Shown here: positions 46,935 to 56,021 of the stretch, in pieces
How positions within the stretch are numbered: position 1 is the stretch's first letter
Layout of the letters: every line of letters starts with the position of its first letter
NCBI RefSeq assembly: GCF_035825295.1
Contig: NZ_JAYMGI010000002.1
Coordinates: 1-64,000 of the forward strand
DNA length: 64,000 nt
Source of the DNA: Actinacidiphila sp. DG2A-62
GTDB lineage: Bacteria; Actinomycetota; Actinomycetes; Streptomycetales; Streptomycetaceae
Direction of reading: 5' to 3'
Notes under the pieces: generated by a model
What the model was told of the DNA's origin: nothing
Databases searched by the model: none
What the model saw: only the letters and a program-made list of their open reading frames with translations
Made by a program: the position numbers and the translations under genes

Positions 46935-47110
46935 ACATCCCACCGTGAGGGGACGAAGGCCGGAACCGAGGGCGCGCAGCATGGTGGGTGGAACGCCGTC
47001 GCCCTTGAGACGGCAGTCTCGCGGTATCCTCCGGGCAACCCGGCAAAGACGCGCTCGACGCGGGCACGGACCTACAGCTTCGTCTGTGGGCCGCCCTTCC
47101 CCCGTCAGCG
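46935..47110 (-). pseudogene. IS5-type (DDE_Tnp_4) transposase C-terminal remnant
   Basis: Read with indels, the minus strand gives VRARVERVFAG and RDCRLKGDGV then TMLRAL. This matches VRARVEHVFAR and RDCRLKGEGVHHAMLGIAR of the split element at 9.3-9.6 kb. It is the last third of the same transposase family and shows the family has been active more than once here. Nothing else is seen between 46919 and 47202. Confidence 0.55.
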
Positions 47111-47202
47111 ATCTGCTCGGCGCAGACGACCGTGTACCGGGCGTACGCCATCGGCTGCAGTATCGGCTGAGGTTCCGGCCGGGGGTTCCGGCCGGGGTTC
47201 GG

Positions 47203-47472
47203 TCAGGGCGTCAGTATCCACAGGGCGTACGATCCGGCCGGCCCGGCCGGGCAGGAGAAGTTGACGGCCTGTCCGCTGGTCACCTTCTGGTTGCCGACGT
47301 ACACGCAGATCCACTGCTGCGGGTACGTCTCGCCGGTGTTCACCCACTGCCCGGTCTGAGCGGCGGCGGGAGTGACGGCGGCCGGGGCGGCCGCTGCCGC
47401 GGCCGTCGCCAGGGACAGCGGCGCGACGCCGAGCACGAGTGCCAGCGCGGTGGTCGTGGCTAGTCTCCGCAT
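47203..47472 (-). CDS. Small secreted hypothetical protein
   Basis: This 89-aa protein starts at ATG 47472. A signal peptide (LATTTALALVLGVAPLSLAT) is followed by a short Ala-rich spacer and GQWVNTGETYPQQWICVYVG, TSGQAVNFSCPAGPAGSYAL. Two Cys suggest a disulfide. It resembles the small secreted beta proteins common in Streptomyces, of unknown role. Confidence 0.6.
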   Translation of the reverse strand: MRRLATTTALALVLGVAPLSLATAAAAAAPAAVTPAAAQTGQWVNTGETYPQQWICVYVGNQKVTSGQAVNFSCPAGPAGSYALWILTP

Positions 47473-47759
47473 GGTGCTGCCTTTCCGCGTGGGAGCGATC
47501 AAGGACCGTTCGGGAGTGCCGCATACGCCGGCCAGACTATCGGAGAGCGCTCTCCGACGATACGTGTGCGCCCGGAATCGGCGTCAATCCCGACCGTGAG
47601 ATCGGACGGCTGTCCAACCCAGCACGCCCGCCCGCTCCCGCCCGACGGACGCGGCGCACCCGGCTCCGGCCACCGCTCCGGATCGGGCCGGCGATGGCCG
47701 GCGCGGCCCGCCCGGCAAGTCTTCCGACGAGGCCGTCCGCCTCCCGCGCCCGCGGCGGG

Positions 47760-47939
47760 TCAGCCGATGCTTTGGTTGCGCCCGGTCGGTCCGACGTAGT
47801 GACGGGACAGACCCGCCTCGTGCTGCCGCCGGGACTGCGTCATCCGGTGCGCCTCGGGAAAGTCGTAGCGCTTCATCCGGTCCCGCTCCGACACCGCGGC
47901 ACGCATCCGCCGCACCAGCCACTTCCATGCCGACGTCAC
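47760..47939 (-). CDS. Small basic hypothetical protein (59 aa)
   Basis: GTG 47939 follows GGGGAG. The sequence TSAWKWLVRRMRAAVSERDR, KRYDFPEAHRMTQSRRQHEA and SRHYVGPTGRNQSIG is rich in Arg and His. The ribosome site and spacing support a real gene. No family is recognised. The rest of 47473-48223 is without a supported gene. Confidence 0.45.
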   Translation of the reverse strand: MTSAWKWLVRRMRAAVSERDRMKRYDFPEAHRMTQSRRQHEAGLSRHYVGPTGRNQSIG

Positions 47940-48223
47940 GGCAACTCCCCTCAGCCGTCGTACCCCGCGCCGGATCACCGCCGGCCGGGCCCGCCTTCGA
48001 AGCGCGTGACCGCTTCGTACCCGACCCGGCGGGCGTCACACGGGAGTTGAGCGAAACGTGAGCATGCTCCGCGCACAGGCGGCTGTCCCGCAACGATCGG
48101 GACGCAGCTGGTCAGGGAAGACGATCCCGTCCAGCGCGCGGGGGCCGCGTTCACACCTCGGGGCAGGCGGCGGCAGTGCGCTTCGCCCGACCCGCTGACC
48201 TGCTCGGGCCCTGCGCCACGTCG

Positions 48224-48850
48224 TCAGGAGCGGTCGGGCATTCCCGGGTGCGCAGCGTTCTCCCGGATGGCGTGCAGTCCGGTCAGGGGGCCGTCGACCT
48301 GCATCAGCCGGCCCATCGTCAGGGGCCCGAGGTCGACGGGCGCGAAGCCGAACTCCTCGACCGCGGCGCGGAACCGGGCCTTCGCGTCCACGTCGTCACC
48401 GGCGTGGAAGAGGATGCGGCGGCCTGCGGGGGTGACCGGGTCGGCCGCGATGACCGGCCCGAAGAGGTTGTCGAAAGCCTTGATCACGTGGGCGTCCGGA
48501 AGGAGGGAGGCGACGAGTTCGCTGCCGCCGACGGCCAGGACGTCGGGGACGGCGGCCGGCGGCGGGTCCGCCCACTGGTTGGTCGCGTCGATCAGGATCC
48601 GCCCCGGCCGCGGCGGCAGCGCCGCCAGGGCCTCGCGCACACGGCGCCACGTCACGGCCAGGACGACGAAGTCGGCTTCGCCCGCCTCGGCGACGGTGCC
48701 GGCGGTGGCGCCGGCGCCGAGTTCGCCGACCAGCTCGGTCAGGGTGCCGGGTCCCCGGCTGTTGCTGAAGACGACTTCGTGGCCCGCCTTCAGCGGATGG
48801 CCGGCGATGGCCCGGGACAGCGTCCCGGCCCCGATCATGCCGAACCTCAT
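48224..48850 (-). CDS. NAD(P)-binding F420-dependent NADP reductase-like protein
   Basis: This 208-aa protein starts MRFGMIGAGTLSRAIAGHPL, a Rossmann GxGxxx loop, then SNSRGPGTLTELVGELG, which is the NADP-phosphate-binding SNSRGP motif of F420-dependent NADP reductases. Then come ADFVVLAVTWRRVREALAA and LIDATNQWAD, with the C-terminal helix DLGPLTMGRLMQVDGPLTGL. It would swap hydride between NADP and F420 or a similar partner. It is divergent from the MarR gene, whose twin palindromes lie between them, so MarR probably represses it. Confidence 0.78.
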   Translation of the reverse strand: MRFGMIGAGTLSRAIAGHPLKAGHEVVFSNSRGPGTLTELVGELGAGATAGTVAEAGEADFVVLAVTWRRVREALAALPPRPGRILIDATNQWADPPPAAVPDVLAVGGSELVASLLPDAHVIKAFDNLFGPVIAADPVTPAGRRILFHAGDDVDAKARFRAAVEEFGFAPVDLGPLTMGRLMQVDGPLTGLHAIRENAAHPGMPDRS

Positions 48851-48851
48851 G

Positions 48852-48959
48852 TCAGTACGCCTCCGGCAGGAGAACGCCGGCGGCCGTCGCCGGGGTGGGG
48901 AAGGTGGCCTCGGGCAGCTCCGGCTCGCCGACGCGGCGCGGTTTGCGGGGGTTCGGCAT
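48852..48959 (-). CDS. Short ORF upstream of the F420-reductase-like gene
   Basis: This 35-codon ORF (MPNPRKPRRVGEPELPEATF onward, ending VLLPEAY) stops two bases before the reductase start, the spacing of an operon. It is rich in Pro and charged residues and could be a leader peptide or chance. Low confidence. Confidence 0.25.
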   Translation of the reverse strand: MPNPRKPRRVGEPELPEATFPTPATAAGVLLPEAY

Positions 48960-49035
48960 CGCTGTTCCTCGCATGGATGGGTTTCCCGGAAACGGAGGTC
49001 GGGCGGTCGCTCGGCGGAGCCGTCGCCTCCCACAC

Positions 49036-49090
49036 TTGGTTAACGTGTTAACCAAACGCTATCCCGCCACTTGTTAACATGTCAACCAAG
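49036..49090. promoter_or_regulatory. Twin MarR-type operator palindromes
   Basis: TTGGTTAACGTGTTAACCAA (49036-49055) and CTTGTTAACATGTCAACCAA (49070-49089, mirrored by one more base) are near-perfect palindromes of the same core, GTTAACnnGTTAAC. They lie between the MarR gene and the divergent reductase. Two such sites fit autoregulation and repression of both genes. Confidence 0.85.
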
Positions 49091-49106
49091 TGGGTAGGGT
49101 CCTGGC

Positions 49107-49574
49107 ATGACCGAGGTGCGGTGGCTCGACGAGCGGGAACAACGGGCCTGGCGGAGCCTGGTGGCGATGCAGGAAGGACTGACCGAGTTCATCGACCGGC
49201 AACTGCGCCACCGATGCGGACTGTCCAACGCCGACTACCAGGTGCTGGCCCACCTGTCGGAGGCAGCGGGCCCGCTGCGGCCGTACGAACTCGGCAGGCT
49301 GCTGCGCTGGGAGAAGAGCCGCCTGTCCCAGCACCTGACGCGGATGGAGAAGCGCCACCTGGTACGCCGTGAGAGCTGCGCCGCCGATCAGCGCGGCTCG
49401 GTGATCGCCCTCACGGCCGAAGGCAGGAAACTGATCGAAGCGGCAGCCCCCCGGCACGTCGCGGACATCCGGGAGGTGGTCATCGACCCCCTCACCCCGG
49501 ACGAACTGGAGGCGCTCACCGCCATCAGCGCCAAGGTCCGCGAGCGGCTGGCGGCGCAGGACCGGCGCGGCTGA
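49107..49574 (+). CDS. MarR-family transcriptional regulator
   Basis: This 155-aa protein shows the winged helix LSNADYQVLAHLSEAAGPLR, RPYELGRLLRWEKSRLSQHL, TRMEKRHLVRRESCAADQRG with the wing RGSVIALTAEGRKLIEAAAP. Members bind palindromes as dimers and release when a ligand binds. The start is 17 bp after the second palindrome, so it will repress itself. It probably controls the divergent reductase-like gene in response to a small aromatic or oxidant. Confidence 0.88.
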   Translation: MTEVRWLDEREQRAWRSLVAMQEGLTEFIDRQLRHRCGLSNADYQVLAHLSEAAGPLRPYELGRLLRWEKSRLSQHLTRMEKRHLVRRESCAADQRGSVIALTAEGRKLIEAAAPRHVADIREVVIDPLTPDELEALTAISAKVRERLAAQDRRG

Positions 49575-49692
49575 AGGGATCTGCGGAAGGGCTGGAGGGG
49601 TCCGCGCGAGGGGCGTCCGGTTCTCCGTGCCGCCCGTCCCACATCCGCTCGGGCGCCCCACCGGGATCGTCGGCGCGGCCGCGTGGTCGTGG

Positions 49693-50238
49693 TCAGCCGC
49701 CGTCCCGGGACCGCGGGGCGACGACCTGCTCGATACGGCCGGTCTTCACGTCGTAGCGGTAGCCGGAGACTTTGATCCGTCCCGACACGGTCGGCTCGTC
49801 GATGATCGCCCGTACGTCGACCGGCACCGTCGTCGCCGGGTCGACGACCGCGGTCCGGCGGATCTCCTCGTCGTCGAAGCCGAGTTCCACGAAGCCCTTG
49901 CGCAGCGCCGGGTCGGCCATCAACGCCGAACCGCAGTCCGTGTGGTGGACGACCGCGATCTCGAACCACTCCGCGTCCGGGGTCATGGTCTCGTGCAGGT
50001 AGCTGATCCAGGCCAGGTCGTCCAGGAAGGACCGGTTCGCCCGGCCGCCGACCGTGCGGGCGACGATGGCGTCACCGAGGTCGAGCCCCATGGTGGCCGC
50101 CGGGTCCACCCGGGGGTCGATGCAGGTCAGGACGTAGACCTGCTTGTTCGGGATGAACGGGATGGCCGGCACCTTGTCCTTGGCGTCGGTCATGGCGAAT
50201 CGTGCGTTGTTGTCCAGCAGTTTCGTGACGTTGTTCAT
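49693..50238 (-). CDS. Beta-class carbonic anhydrase
   Basis: This 181-aa protein has the zinc ligands and active site VYVLTCIDPRVDPAATMGLD (Cys, Asp-Arg dyad) and EIAVVHHTDCGSALM (His, Cys). It interconverts CO2 and bicarbonate in the cytoplasm. It is a monocistronic gene; ATG 50238 is followed by KLLDNNARFAMTDAKDK. Confidence 0.88.
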   Translation of the reverse strand: MNNVTKLLDNNARFAMTDAKDKVPAIPFIPNKQVYVLTCIDPRVDPAATMGLDLGDAIVARTVGGRANRSFLDDLAWISYLHETMTPDAEWFEIAVVHHTDCGSALMADPALRKGFVELGFDDEEIRRTAVVDPATTVPVDVRAIIDEPTVSGRIKVSGYRYDVKTGRIEQVVAPRSRDGG

Positions 50239-50309
50239 GATCCGATCCTGCTCGCCCGGCCCGGGTCCGGCCACGGGCAGGACGGCCAGGCGGCGTAAAA
50301 CTCCCGCCA

Positions 50310-51323
50310 CTACGACGCGCCGAGCGGTTTCCCCGCCGGGCGCAGCTTCCTCCGGTAGGCGGTCGGGGTCGTCCCCAGCTGGCGGGCCATGTGCAGGCGC
50401 AGGTTGGCCGCGGTGCCCAGTCCGGTGCGCTCGGCGATGTCCTCGACGGGCAGCACGGTCGACTCCAGAAGCCGCTGCGCTTCGAGCAGCCGTTGGGCCG
50501 CCAGCCACCGCATCGGGGTCATGGCCGTCCGGGCGCGGAACTTCCGCGCGAAGCTGCGTTCCGGCATTCCCGCGTGCCTGGCCATCTGGGCCACGGTCAA
50601 GGGCCGGTGCTCCTCGCCGACCATCCACCCGAAGGTCGCGGACAGACCGTCGTCGTCACTGACCTGGCTCGCGAACTGCGCCTGCCCGCCGGGCCGGTGC
50701 GCCGCGACGACCATGTGACGGGCGACCCGGGAGGCGGCCGCCGCGCCGTGATCCTGCCGGATCATGTGCAGGCACAGATCGATCCCGGCGGACAAGCCGG
50801 CGCTGGTCAGCAGCTGGCCGTTGTCGACGTAGAGAACGTCCGGGTTCAGGCGGATCGCGGGGAACCGGCGCCGGAACTCGGCGGCCTCCCGCCAGTGGGT
50901 GGTGGCGGCGCGGCCGTCGAGCAGTCCCGTGGCGGCCAGGGCGAACGCGCCGACGCACACCGAGGCGATCCGCGCGCCCCGGGCGTGCGCTTCCCGCAGG
51001 GCGTCGAGCACGTGCCGCGGCGGATCGGTGAGCGGCCGGAACCCGGGCACGACGATCGTGTCGGCCCGCTCCAGCGCCTCCAGCCCCGATGCGACGTCGA
51101 CGGCGAACGGCGACTGGGTCGCCACCCGTCCCGGATGCGGCGTGCAGACCTCGAACCGGTAGAGGTGCGACTGCTCCTGGTGCCCGAAGGCCTGAGCGGC
51201 GATGGCGAGGTCGAAGGTGATCACCCCGGGAAGCACGAGCGCGACGACGCGGTGCACCGGCCCGCCGACCGAGGTGACGTGGCGTCCACCCGTCGGCGAC
51301 GGGGCGGGGTGTGGCGATCCCAT
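50310..51323 (-). CDS. GlxA-family AraC-type transcriptional regulator
   Basis: This protein has ~337 aa from ATG 51323 (a later start is possible). The N-terminal DJ-1/PfpI domain (VVALVLPGVITFDLAIAAQA; IASVCVGAFALAATGLLDGR with the nucleophile-elbow Cys; SAGLSAGIDLCLHMIRQDHG) is followed by two AraC helix-turn-helices (LTVAQMARHAGMPERSFARK; VEDIAERTGLGTAANLRLHM). Such proteins regulate nearby catabolic or transport genes. None of the flanking genes is an obvious target. Confidence 0.88.
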   Translation of the reverse strand: MGSPHPAPSPTGGRHVTSVGGPVHRVVALVLPGVITFDLAIAAQAFGHQEQSHLYRFEVCTPHPGRVATQSPFAVDVASGLEALERADTIVVPGFRPLTDPPRHVLDALREAHARGARIASVCVGAFALAATGLLDGRAATTHWREAAEFRRRFPAIRLNPDVLYVDNGQLLTSAGLSAGIDLCLHMIRQDHGAAAASRVARHMVVAAHRPGGQAQFASQVSDDDGLSATFGWMVGEEHRPLTVAQMARHAGMPERSFARKFRARTAMTPMRWLAAQRLLEAQRLLESTVLPVEDIAERTGLGTAANLRLHMARQLGTTPTAYRRKLRPAGKPLGAS

Positions 51324-51488
51324 GAACCCGATTGTCCCACGCCGGCCCGGGGCAGGACGGCCCGGCCAGGCGCCCGCCGCACCCGTCGGCGCCGCCGACC
51401 GGCCCGGCGCACCCCGCTCGACCGGAACCCGCTCCGCACCGGATCGGACGTTCCACGACCACCCGCCTCCGGGCGGTCGTCCCGGGGG

Positions 51489-52829
51489 TCACTTCGCCGC
51501 GGCGGCCGGCTCCGCGGTCCTCGCGGCGGCCGCCTCGGCCTCCTCGGCGCGCCTGGCCCGATCGGCGGCCCGCAGGGCGGGTGGCAGGGTCGCCGCGATC
51601 GCCGCCAGCGCTGCCAGGCCGAGCACCCACAAGGCGCCCCGGACGCCGAAGTGGTCGCCGAGCACGCCGCCGCCGAGTGATCCGGCCAGCCCGGCCAGCG
51701 CCGCGCACACCTGCATCGCCGACATCGCCCGGCCCAGCACCTCTTCGGACATCCCGGACACCAGTACGGAGCTGACCGCCACGTTCGCGATCGCCCCGAA
51801 GAACACCGGCGTCCCGATTCCGAGCGCCGCGCAGGCTGCCGCCAGCGGCAGCGGCCCCGCGGCCAGCGGCAGCAGCAGGCTGCACAGCATCGCGGCGCTG
51901 AAGGCGCCCAGCATCACCCGCCGCGCGTCCCGCCCCGGCGCCAGCGCCCTCCCGGCGACCGTGGAACCCGCCAGCCCCATCAACCCGGACAGTGCGAACA
52001 CCGAACCGTAGGCGGCCGTCGGCAGGTGCACGGTGCGCAGCAGGAACGGGCCGGTCAGCGTGGTCACACCGGCCAGCGCCGCGACCGGCACCACGATGAA
52101 GACCCCCAGCGCCCGCCGGAAGGCGTCGCCTCTGAAGGCGTTCAACCCGGCCGCCGCCCCTCGCGCCATCTGGACCACCGACGGCGCCGGTCCCCGCTCC
52201 ACCCGGTCCGGTGAGCGCATCGCCAGCAGCGCGGCCGCGCTCACCAGGTAGCTGGCCACGTCCACGGTCAGCGCCGTGCCGGCGCCCAGCACCGCGATGG
52301 CGGGTCCCGACAGAAGCCGCCCGGCCAGCGCGGCACCGTACGTGCCGGCCTGGAGCCGGGCGCGGGCGGCGCCGATGCCCTCGGTGCCCACGAGCTGGCG
52401 CAGGTGCAGGAAGTACACCGAGGCCGACAGGGTGGACCCGCCGCTCATCACCACGCAGAGCGCGACCAGCCAGAGCACCGACACCGCGTGCAGGAACAGC
52501 GTCAGCGCGACCGTCGCGGCGGCCAGCGCGGACAGCAGGTCCAGCAGTATCAGCGCGCGGCGCGGACGGCTGATCCGGTCCGCGAGGGCGCCCAGGGGGA
52601 AGCCGAGCAGCAGGACGGGGGCGGTCGCGGCGGCGCCGATCAGGCCGATCTCGCCGGGCGACGCCTTCAGCGTGACGACGGCCACCACGGGCAGCGCGAT
52701 GGTGGTGAAGACCGAGCCGAACGCGGACGTGGTCTGTCCGGTCCAGTAGAGGTTGAGGTCACGGCGGCGGGCGACGCCTGGGGAGGCAGCGGCCGCGGCC
52801 GGGTCGGCGGTGGTTTCCGTACGGGCCAT
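51489..52829 (-). CDS. MFS transporter, probable lanthipeptide exporter
   Basis: This 446-aa protein has 12 predicted helices and the MFS A-motif GFPLGALADRISRPRRALIL. The start is 10 bp after the lanKC stop, so it is co-transcribed. Most class III clusters use ABC transporters, so an MFS here is less common. It probably exports the product or gives immunity, which is inferred from position. Confidence 0.82.
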   Translation of the reverse strand: MARTETTADPAAAAASPGVARRRDLNLYWTGQTTSAFGSVFTTIALPVVAVVTLKASPGEIGLIGAAATAPVLLLGFPLGALADRISRPRRALILLDLLSALAAATVALTLFLHAVSVLWLVALCVVMSGGSTLSASVYFLHLRQLVGTEGIGAARARLQAGTYGAALAGRLLSGPAIAVLGAGTALTVDVASYLVSAAALLAMRSPDRVERGPAPSVVQMARGAAAGLNAFRGDAFRRALGVFIVVPVAALAGVTTLTGPFLLRTVHLPTAAYGSVFALSGLMGLAGSTVAGRALAPGRDARRVMLGAFSAAMLCSLLLPLAAGPLPLAAACAALGIGTPVFFGAIANVAVSSVLVSGMSEEVLGRAMSAMQVCAALAGLAGSLGGGVLGDHFGVRGALWVLGLAALAAIAATLPPALRAADRARRAEEAEAAAARTAEPAAAAK

Positions 52830-52838
52830 GCGAACACC

Positions 52839-55523
52839 TCACGGGGCCACGGTGGCGGGAGCGGCGAGCGCGTCGGCGGTGAAGAGCGCATCGGGACGCG
52901 GGTCGAGCAGCTGGGCGAGGAACAGCAGCACGCCGGACGAGCCGCTCCACAGATCGGCGCTGAACCGCATCAGCTGGTCGCCGAGGAAGCGGGTGCCGGT
53001 CGGGTGCGGCACCGCGAACTTGAACAGTCCGCGTGCCACCCTGACGGCGTCACGGCGACTGTCCTCGTCACCGGTCAGCTCCGCGTGCCCGGCCAGTGCG
53101 AAGCCCAGTCCCGCCAGGCCCTGGTGCAGTCCCGGCATCACGGTGAACGTGGTGCGCAGCGGGCTGAGCAGCCGGGGCAGCGCGGCGGCGAGCCGCTCGT
53201 CGTCCACCACCCGCAGCTGGCGGGTGACGGCGTGCACCATTCCCGCCGAGCCTGCGAAGAGGTAGGGAAGGCTGCGCGGGTCGGCCGCCGACAGCGGGAA
53301 GGTGAGCCCCGGGCCCTGGGGGTCGATGGCCCGGTCGAGTTCGGCGTGCAGCAGCCGGGTGCCGCGGGCCAGCAGTGCCGCGTCGCCCGTCACGGCGGCC
53401 AGTTGCTGCAGCATCAGGGCGACGCCGGTGCGCCCGTGCAACAGGCCGGTGGCGTCGTCGGAGCCCAGCCGGGCCGTCAGCTCGCCGTCCTGGGGCAGGG
53501 CGGCGGCCAGCTCGGCAGCCCGGTCGACGTGGTGTTCGTCGCGGGTGCGTCCGTACAGCGCCAGGTGCGCCATGGCGATCCCGGCCGTGCCGCCGAACAG
53601 CGTCGCGGACGCGCCCCGGGCCGTGAGCGGGTGCCGGTCGGCGGCGTCCATAAGGTCGCCGGCCTCGGTCAGGCGGCCGTGGTCGGCGAGCACCAGCGCG
53701 ATCCCGGCCGATCCCGAGTACAGGCCCGGGGGGAGCGTGCCGACTGCGGCGAGCGCGTCGGCGCTCAGTCGGTCGAGCAGTCCGGCGGGCAGCTCCCGGC
53801 CGGCCCTCCCCAAGGCGTGCACGACGCCCGCGGTGCCGTAGGCCAGGCACAGGACGTTGGTCTGGTATCCCTCGGGGATGGTGGGGAACACCCGGTCCGG
53901 GTGGTCGAGCCTGGCCATCGCCAGCAGCGCGTCGCCGGTGCGGTCCCGCAGCTCCGCCAGGTGTCGCAGGGGGTCGGCGGCGACCTCCTCCGGAGAGGGC
54001 AGGACCGCGGTCTCGTGTGACGGCGGCGCGGCAGTCTTCTGCGACGACGGCTCGGCGGCGTCCCCCGCCGGCGCCGTCCACGGGTGGAAGCGCGTCGCGC
54101 GAGCCCACAACCGCGCCGGGACCGGCGCGTGTTCGGTCAGTTCGGCGTGCAGGTGCGCCAGTGCGGCGCGGTTGCGCCTGACGACCTGGTGGAAGGGGCC
54201 GAGCAGCAGCAGGGCAAGCGCGGCCAGGCCGTAGTCGTCGTGTATGCGCAGGTCGTCGCCGACCAACTCGGGCGGGGCGACGTAGCCGGGCGTGCCGATC
54301 AGGCGGAACGGGCCTGCGCCCAGCCGATGTGCCGCCTCGAAGTCGATCAGCCGGGCCCGGCCGTCGTCGGTGACCATGACGTTGCCGGGGCTGACGTCCA
54401 CGAAGACGTACCCGAGCGTGTGCAGGCGGTCGAGTGCGTGCTCGATGTCGTCCAGGAGCGTGAGGCAGCGCGCGTAGTAGTCGTCGTGCTCCTGGCGGGT
54501 GCGGCCGACGCCGAGCATCGGGTGGTTGCCGGCCATCCAGGCGTTGAGGGGCTTGCCGTCGATGAACTCCGTGACCATGTAGTCGTGTTCCCACTCGCGG
54601 AAGTAGGCGAGCGGCTCCGGGGCCAGGCCGGGGGCCACGTCGTGCATCGCTCGCAGGTTCTCCCACTCCGCGCGCAGTTGCTCGGGCGCGGTGGAGTCGG
54701 CCTCGCCCACCCCGCAGTGCGCCCGCGCCTCCTTGATGAACACCTCGCGGCCGGTGGCTTCCTCGCGTCCGCGGTAGGTGCCGCCGGCGTTGGAGAAGCG
54801 TATCGACCGGTCGAAGGCGAAGCCCTGGAAGCTGACGGACCGCTTGGCGGGCGGGGGCGCCTGCCGCGTCCCCGGTGCGGGGGCCCTGCGTACCGGCGCC
54901 GGTCGGAAGGGGTCGGTCACCCCCTCCGGCAGGTGGAAGGCGACACCGCGGCGGTCCTCCACGTAACGGTCGGCGCTGGTGCGCACCAGCGGGGTGCGGG
55001 TGCCGTCGGCGTTGAGCCGGTCGTGGGGGGCGAAGGCTCCGTAGCGGTAGTGGACGGTGCGCGAGTCGCGGTAGCGCCGGTCGGTGAGGATGTACGGGCC
55101 CTCCTCGCCGGCGAGCGCGTGGCGCAGCTCCTCCATCAGCTCGCGGGCCGCCTCGGCGCTCGTCGGGTAGGCGGCGATGAACTTGCCGCTCTGCGGGCGG
55201 GCCGCCTGCTTGTGGTGGGTCCACCAGTAGAACAGATGGGACGACAGGTGCTTGAAGGCGGTCTCCCGGCGGAAGCAGATTTCGGAGACGGTGTCGAGCA
55301 CCGCCTGCTGGCGCCCCGGCCGGGCCGAGACGTGGACCTTCCAGCCCTCGCCGACCCCGCGCAGCAGACCTTCGCGGTACCACATGCTCCAGACGCCGGA
55401 GGCCGCGAGCTTCCAGCCGTCGGGCACGTTCGGCGGCGCGTAGACCTGCCCGCGGTCCCGGGCCTCCTCCAACGGGGCGTAGTACTCGCTGTCCGCAACG
55501 GCGTACCGCAGGGGGAGGTTCAT
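52839..55523 (-). CDS. Class III lanthipeptide synthetase LanKC
   Basis: The protein is about 894 aa. ATG 55523 is preferred because GGAG lies 7 bases before it; an ATG at 55529 is too close. The N-terminal phosphoSer/Thr lyase domain (LRYAVADSEYYAPLEEARDR) is followed by a kinase (ATGREVFIKEARAHCG; GYVFVDVSPGNVMVTDDG; RLIDFEAAHRLG) and a C-terminal cyclase-like domain with LPPGLYSGSAGIALVLADH, TGLLHGRTGVALMLQQLAA and MPGLHQGLAGLGFALAGH. The zinc ligands of class I, II and IV cyclases are absent, which fits class III. It phosphorylates, dehydrates and cyclises the precursor encoded just upstream. Confidence 0.9.
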   Translation of the reverse strand: MNLPLRYAVADSEYYAPLEEARDRGQVYAPPNVPDGWKLAASGVWSMWYREGLLRGVGEGWKVHVSARPGRQQAVLDTVSEICFRRETAFKHLSSHLFYWWTHHKQAARPQSGKFIAAYPTSAEAARELMEELRHALAGEEGPYILTDRRYRDSRTVHYRYGAFAPHDRLNADGTRTPLVRTSADRYVEDRRGVAFHLPEGVTDPFRPAPVRRAPAPGTRQAPPPAKRSVSFQGFAFDRSIRFSNAGGTYRGREEATGREVFIKEARAHCGVGEADSTAPEQLRAEWENLRAMHDVAPGLAPEPLAYFREWEHDYMVTEFIDGKPLNAWMAGNHPMLGVGRTRQEHDDYYARCLTLLDDIEHALDRLHTLGYVFVDVSPGNVMVTDDGRARLIDFEAAHRLGAGPFRLIGTPGYVAPPELVGDDLRIHDDYGLAALALLLLGPFHQVVRRNRAALAHLHAELTEHAPVPARLWARATRFHPWTAPAGDAAEPSSQKTAAPPSHETAVLPSPEEVAADPLRHLAELRDRTGDALLAMARLDHPDRVFPTIPEGYQTNVLCLAYGTAGVVHALGRAGRELPAGLLDRLSADALAAVGTLPPGLYSGSAGIALVLADHGRLTEAGDLMDAADRHPLTARGASATLFGGTAGIAMAHLALYGRTRDEHHVDRAAELAAALPQDGELTARLGSDDATGLLHGRTGVALMLQQLAAVTGDAALLARGTRLLHAELDRAIDPQGPGLTFPLSAADPRSLPYLFAGSAGMVHAVTRQLRVVDDERLAAALPRLLSPLRTTFTVMPGLHQGLAGLGFALAGHAELTGDEDSRRDAVRVARGLFKFAVPHPTGTRFLGDQLMRFSADLWSGSSGVLLFLAQLLDPRPDALFTADALAAPATVAP

Positions 55524-55612
55524 CGGCATTCTCCAAAGCGGGTGCGTACGGTGGGCGGCGGCCGCGGGACCTCCTGGGCGGGCACGGCCGGCGACGGCCC
55601 GCGGGAAGCAGC

Positions 55613-55651
55613 GAGCCGGTGGCCGCGCCGACATGGGCGCGCCACCGGCTC
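55613..55651 (-). terminator. Attenuator-like hairpin between lanA and lanKC
   Basis: GAGCCGGTGGC with following GC-rich bases pairs with GCCACCGGCTC (one bulge), starting 8 bp after the lanA stop. A partial terminator here would leave more lanA than lanKC message, the usual pattern for RiPP clusters. Confidence 0.65.
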
Positions 55652-55658
55652 ACGGGGA

Positions 55659-55823
55659 TCAGGCGCAGGCGGCCAGGCTGACCGAGCTGCCGTCGGCGAG
55701 GCCGGGGCCCTCGACGAAGCCGTCCTGACCCTCGAGCTCCTGCAGCGACAGCGCGGACTCACCGTGCGCCTCGACCTCAGGCTGCTCGGTCTCCTCGGGG
55801 GTGGGCTCGATGGCGTCGGCCAT
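55659..55823 (-). CDS. Class III lanthipeptide precursor LanA
   Basis: This 54-aa peptide has the leader MADAIEPTPEETEQPEVEAH, a helix motif ALSLQELEGQ resembling the class III recognition helix, and core DGSSVSLAACA. The core carries exactly one S-x2-S-x3-C unit (Ser46, Ser49, Cys53), the motif that becomes a labionin or methyl-free lanthionine ring. It is followed by the hairpin and lanKC. Confidence 0.85.
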   Translation of the reverse strand: MADAIEPTPEETEQPEVEAHGESALSLQELEGQDGFVEGPGLADGSSVSLAACA

Positions 55824-56021
55824 GGTCGTCTCCTTCTCGTCCGTTGGTGCAACCAGCTGAGCTGTTGTGTGAACGTTAGGACGAGGCGGTTCAGAACCGG
55901 TCCAGCCTCGGTACAGAGCCGGTATCCCCGCAGGTGCGAGGCGTGATGGCCGCACCGTCCCGATCCCGCGGGACGACGTCGGACTCCCCGGCCCGCGGGT
56001 GCCGACCGGCGGTGCTTCCCG

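Noticed and set aside
54084..55946. 620-codon plus-strand ORF opposite lanKC and lanA
   Set aside because: Antisense shadow; lanKC has full domain structure and the opposite frame has none.
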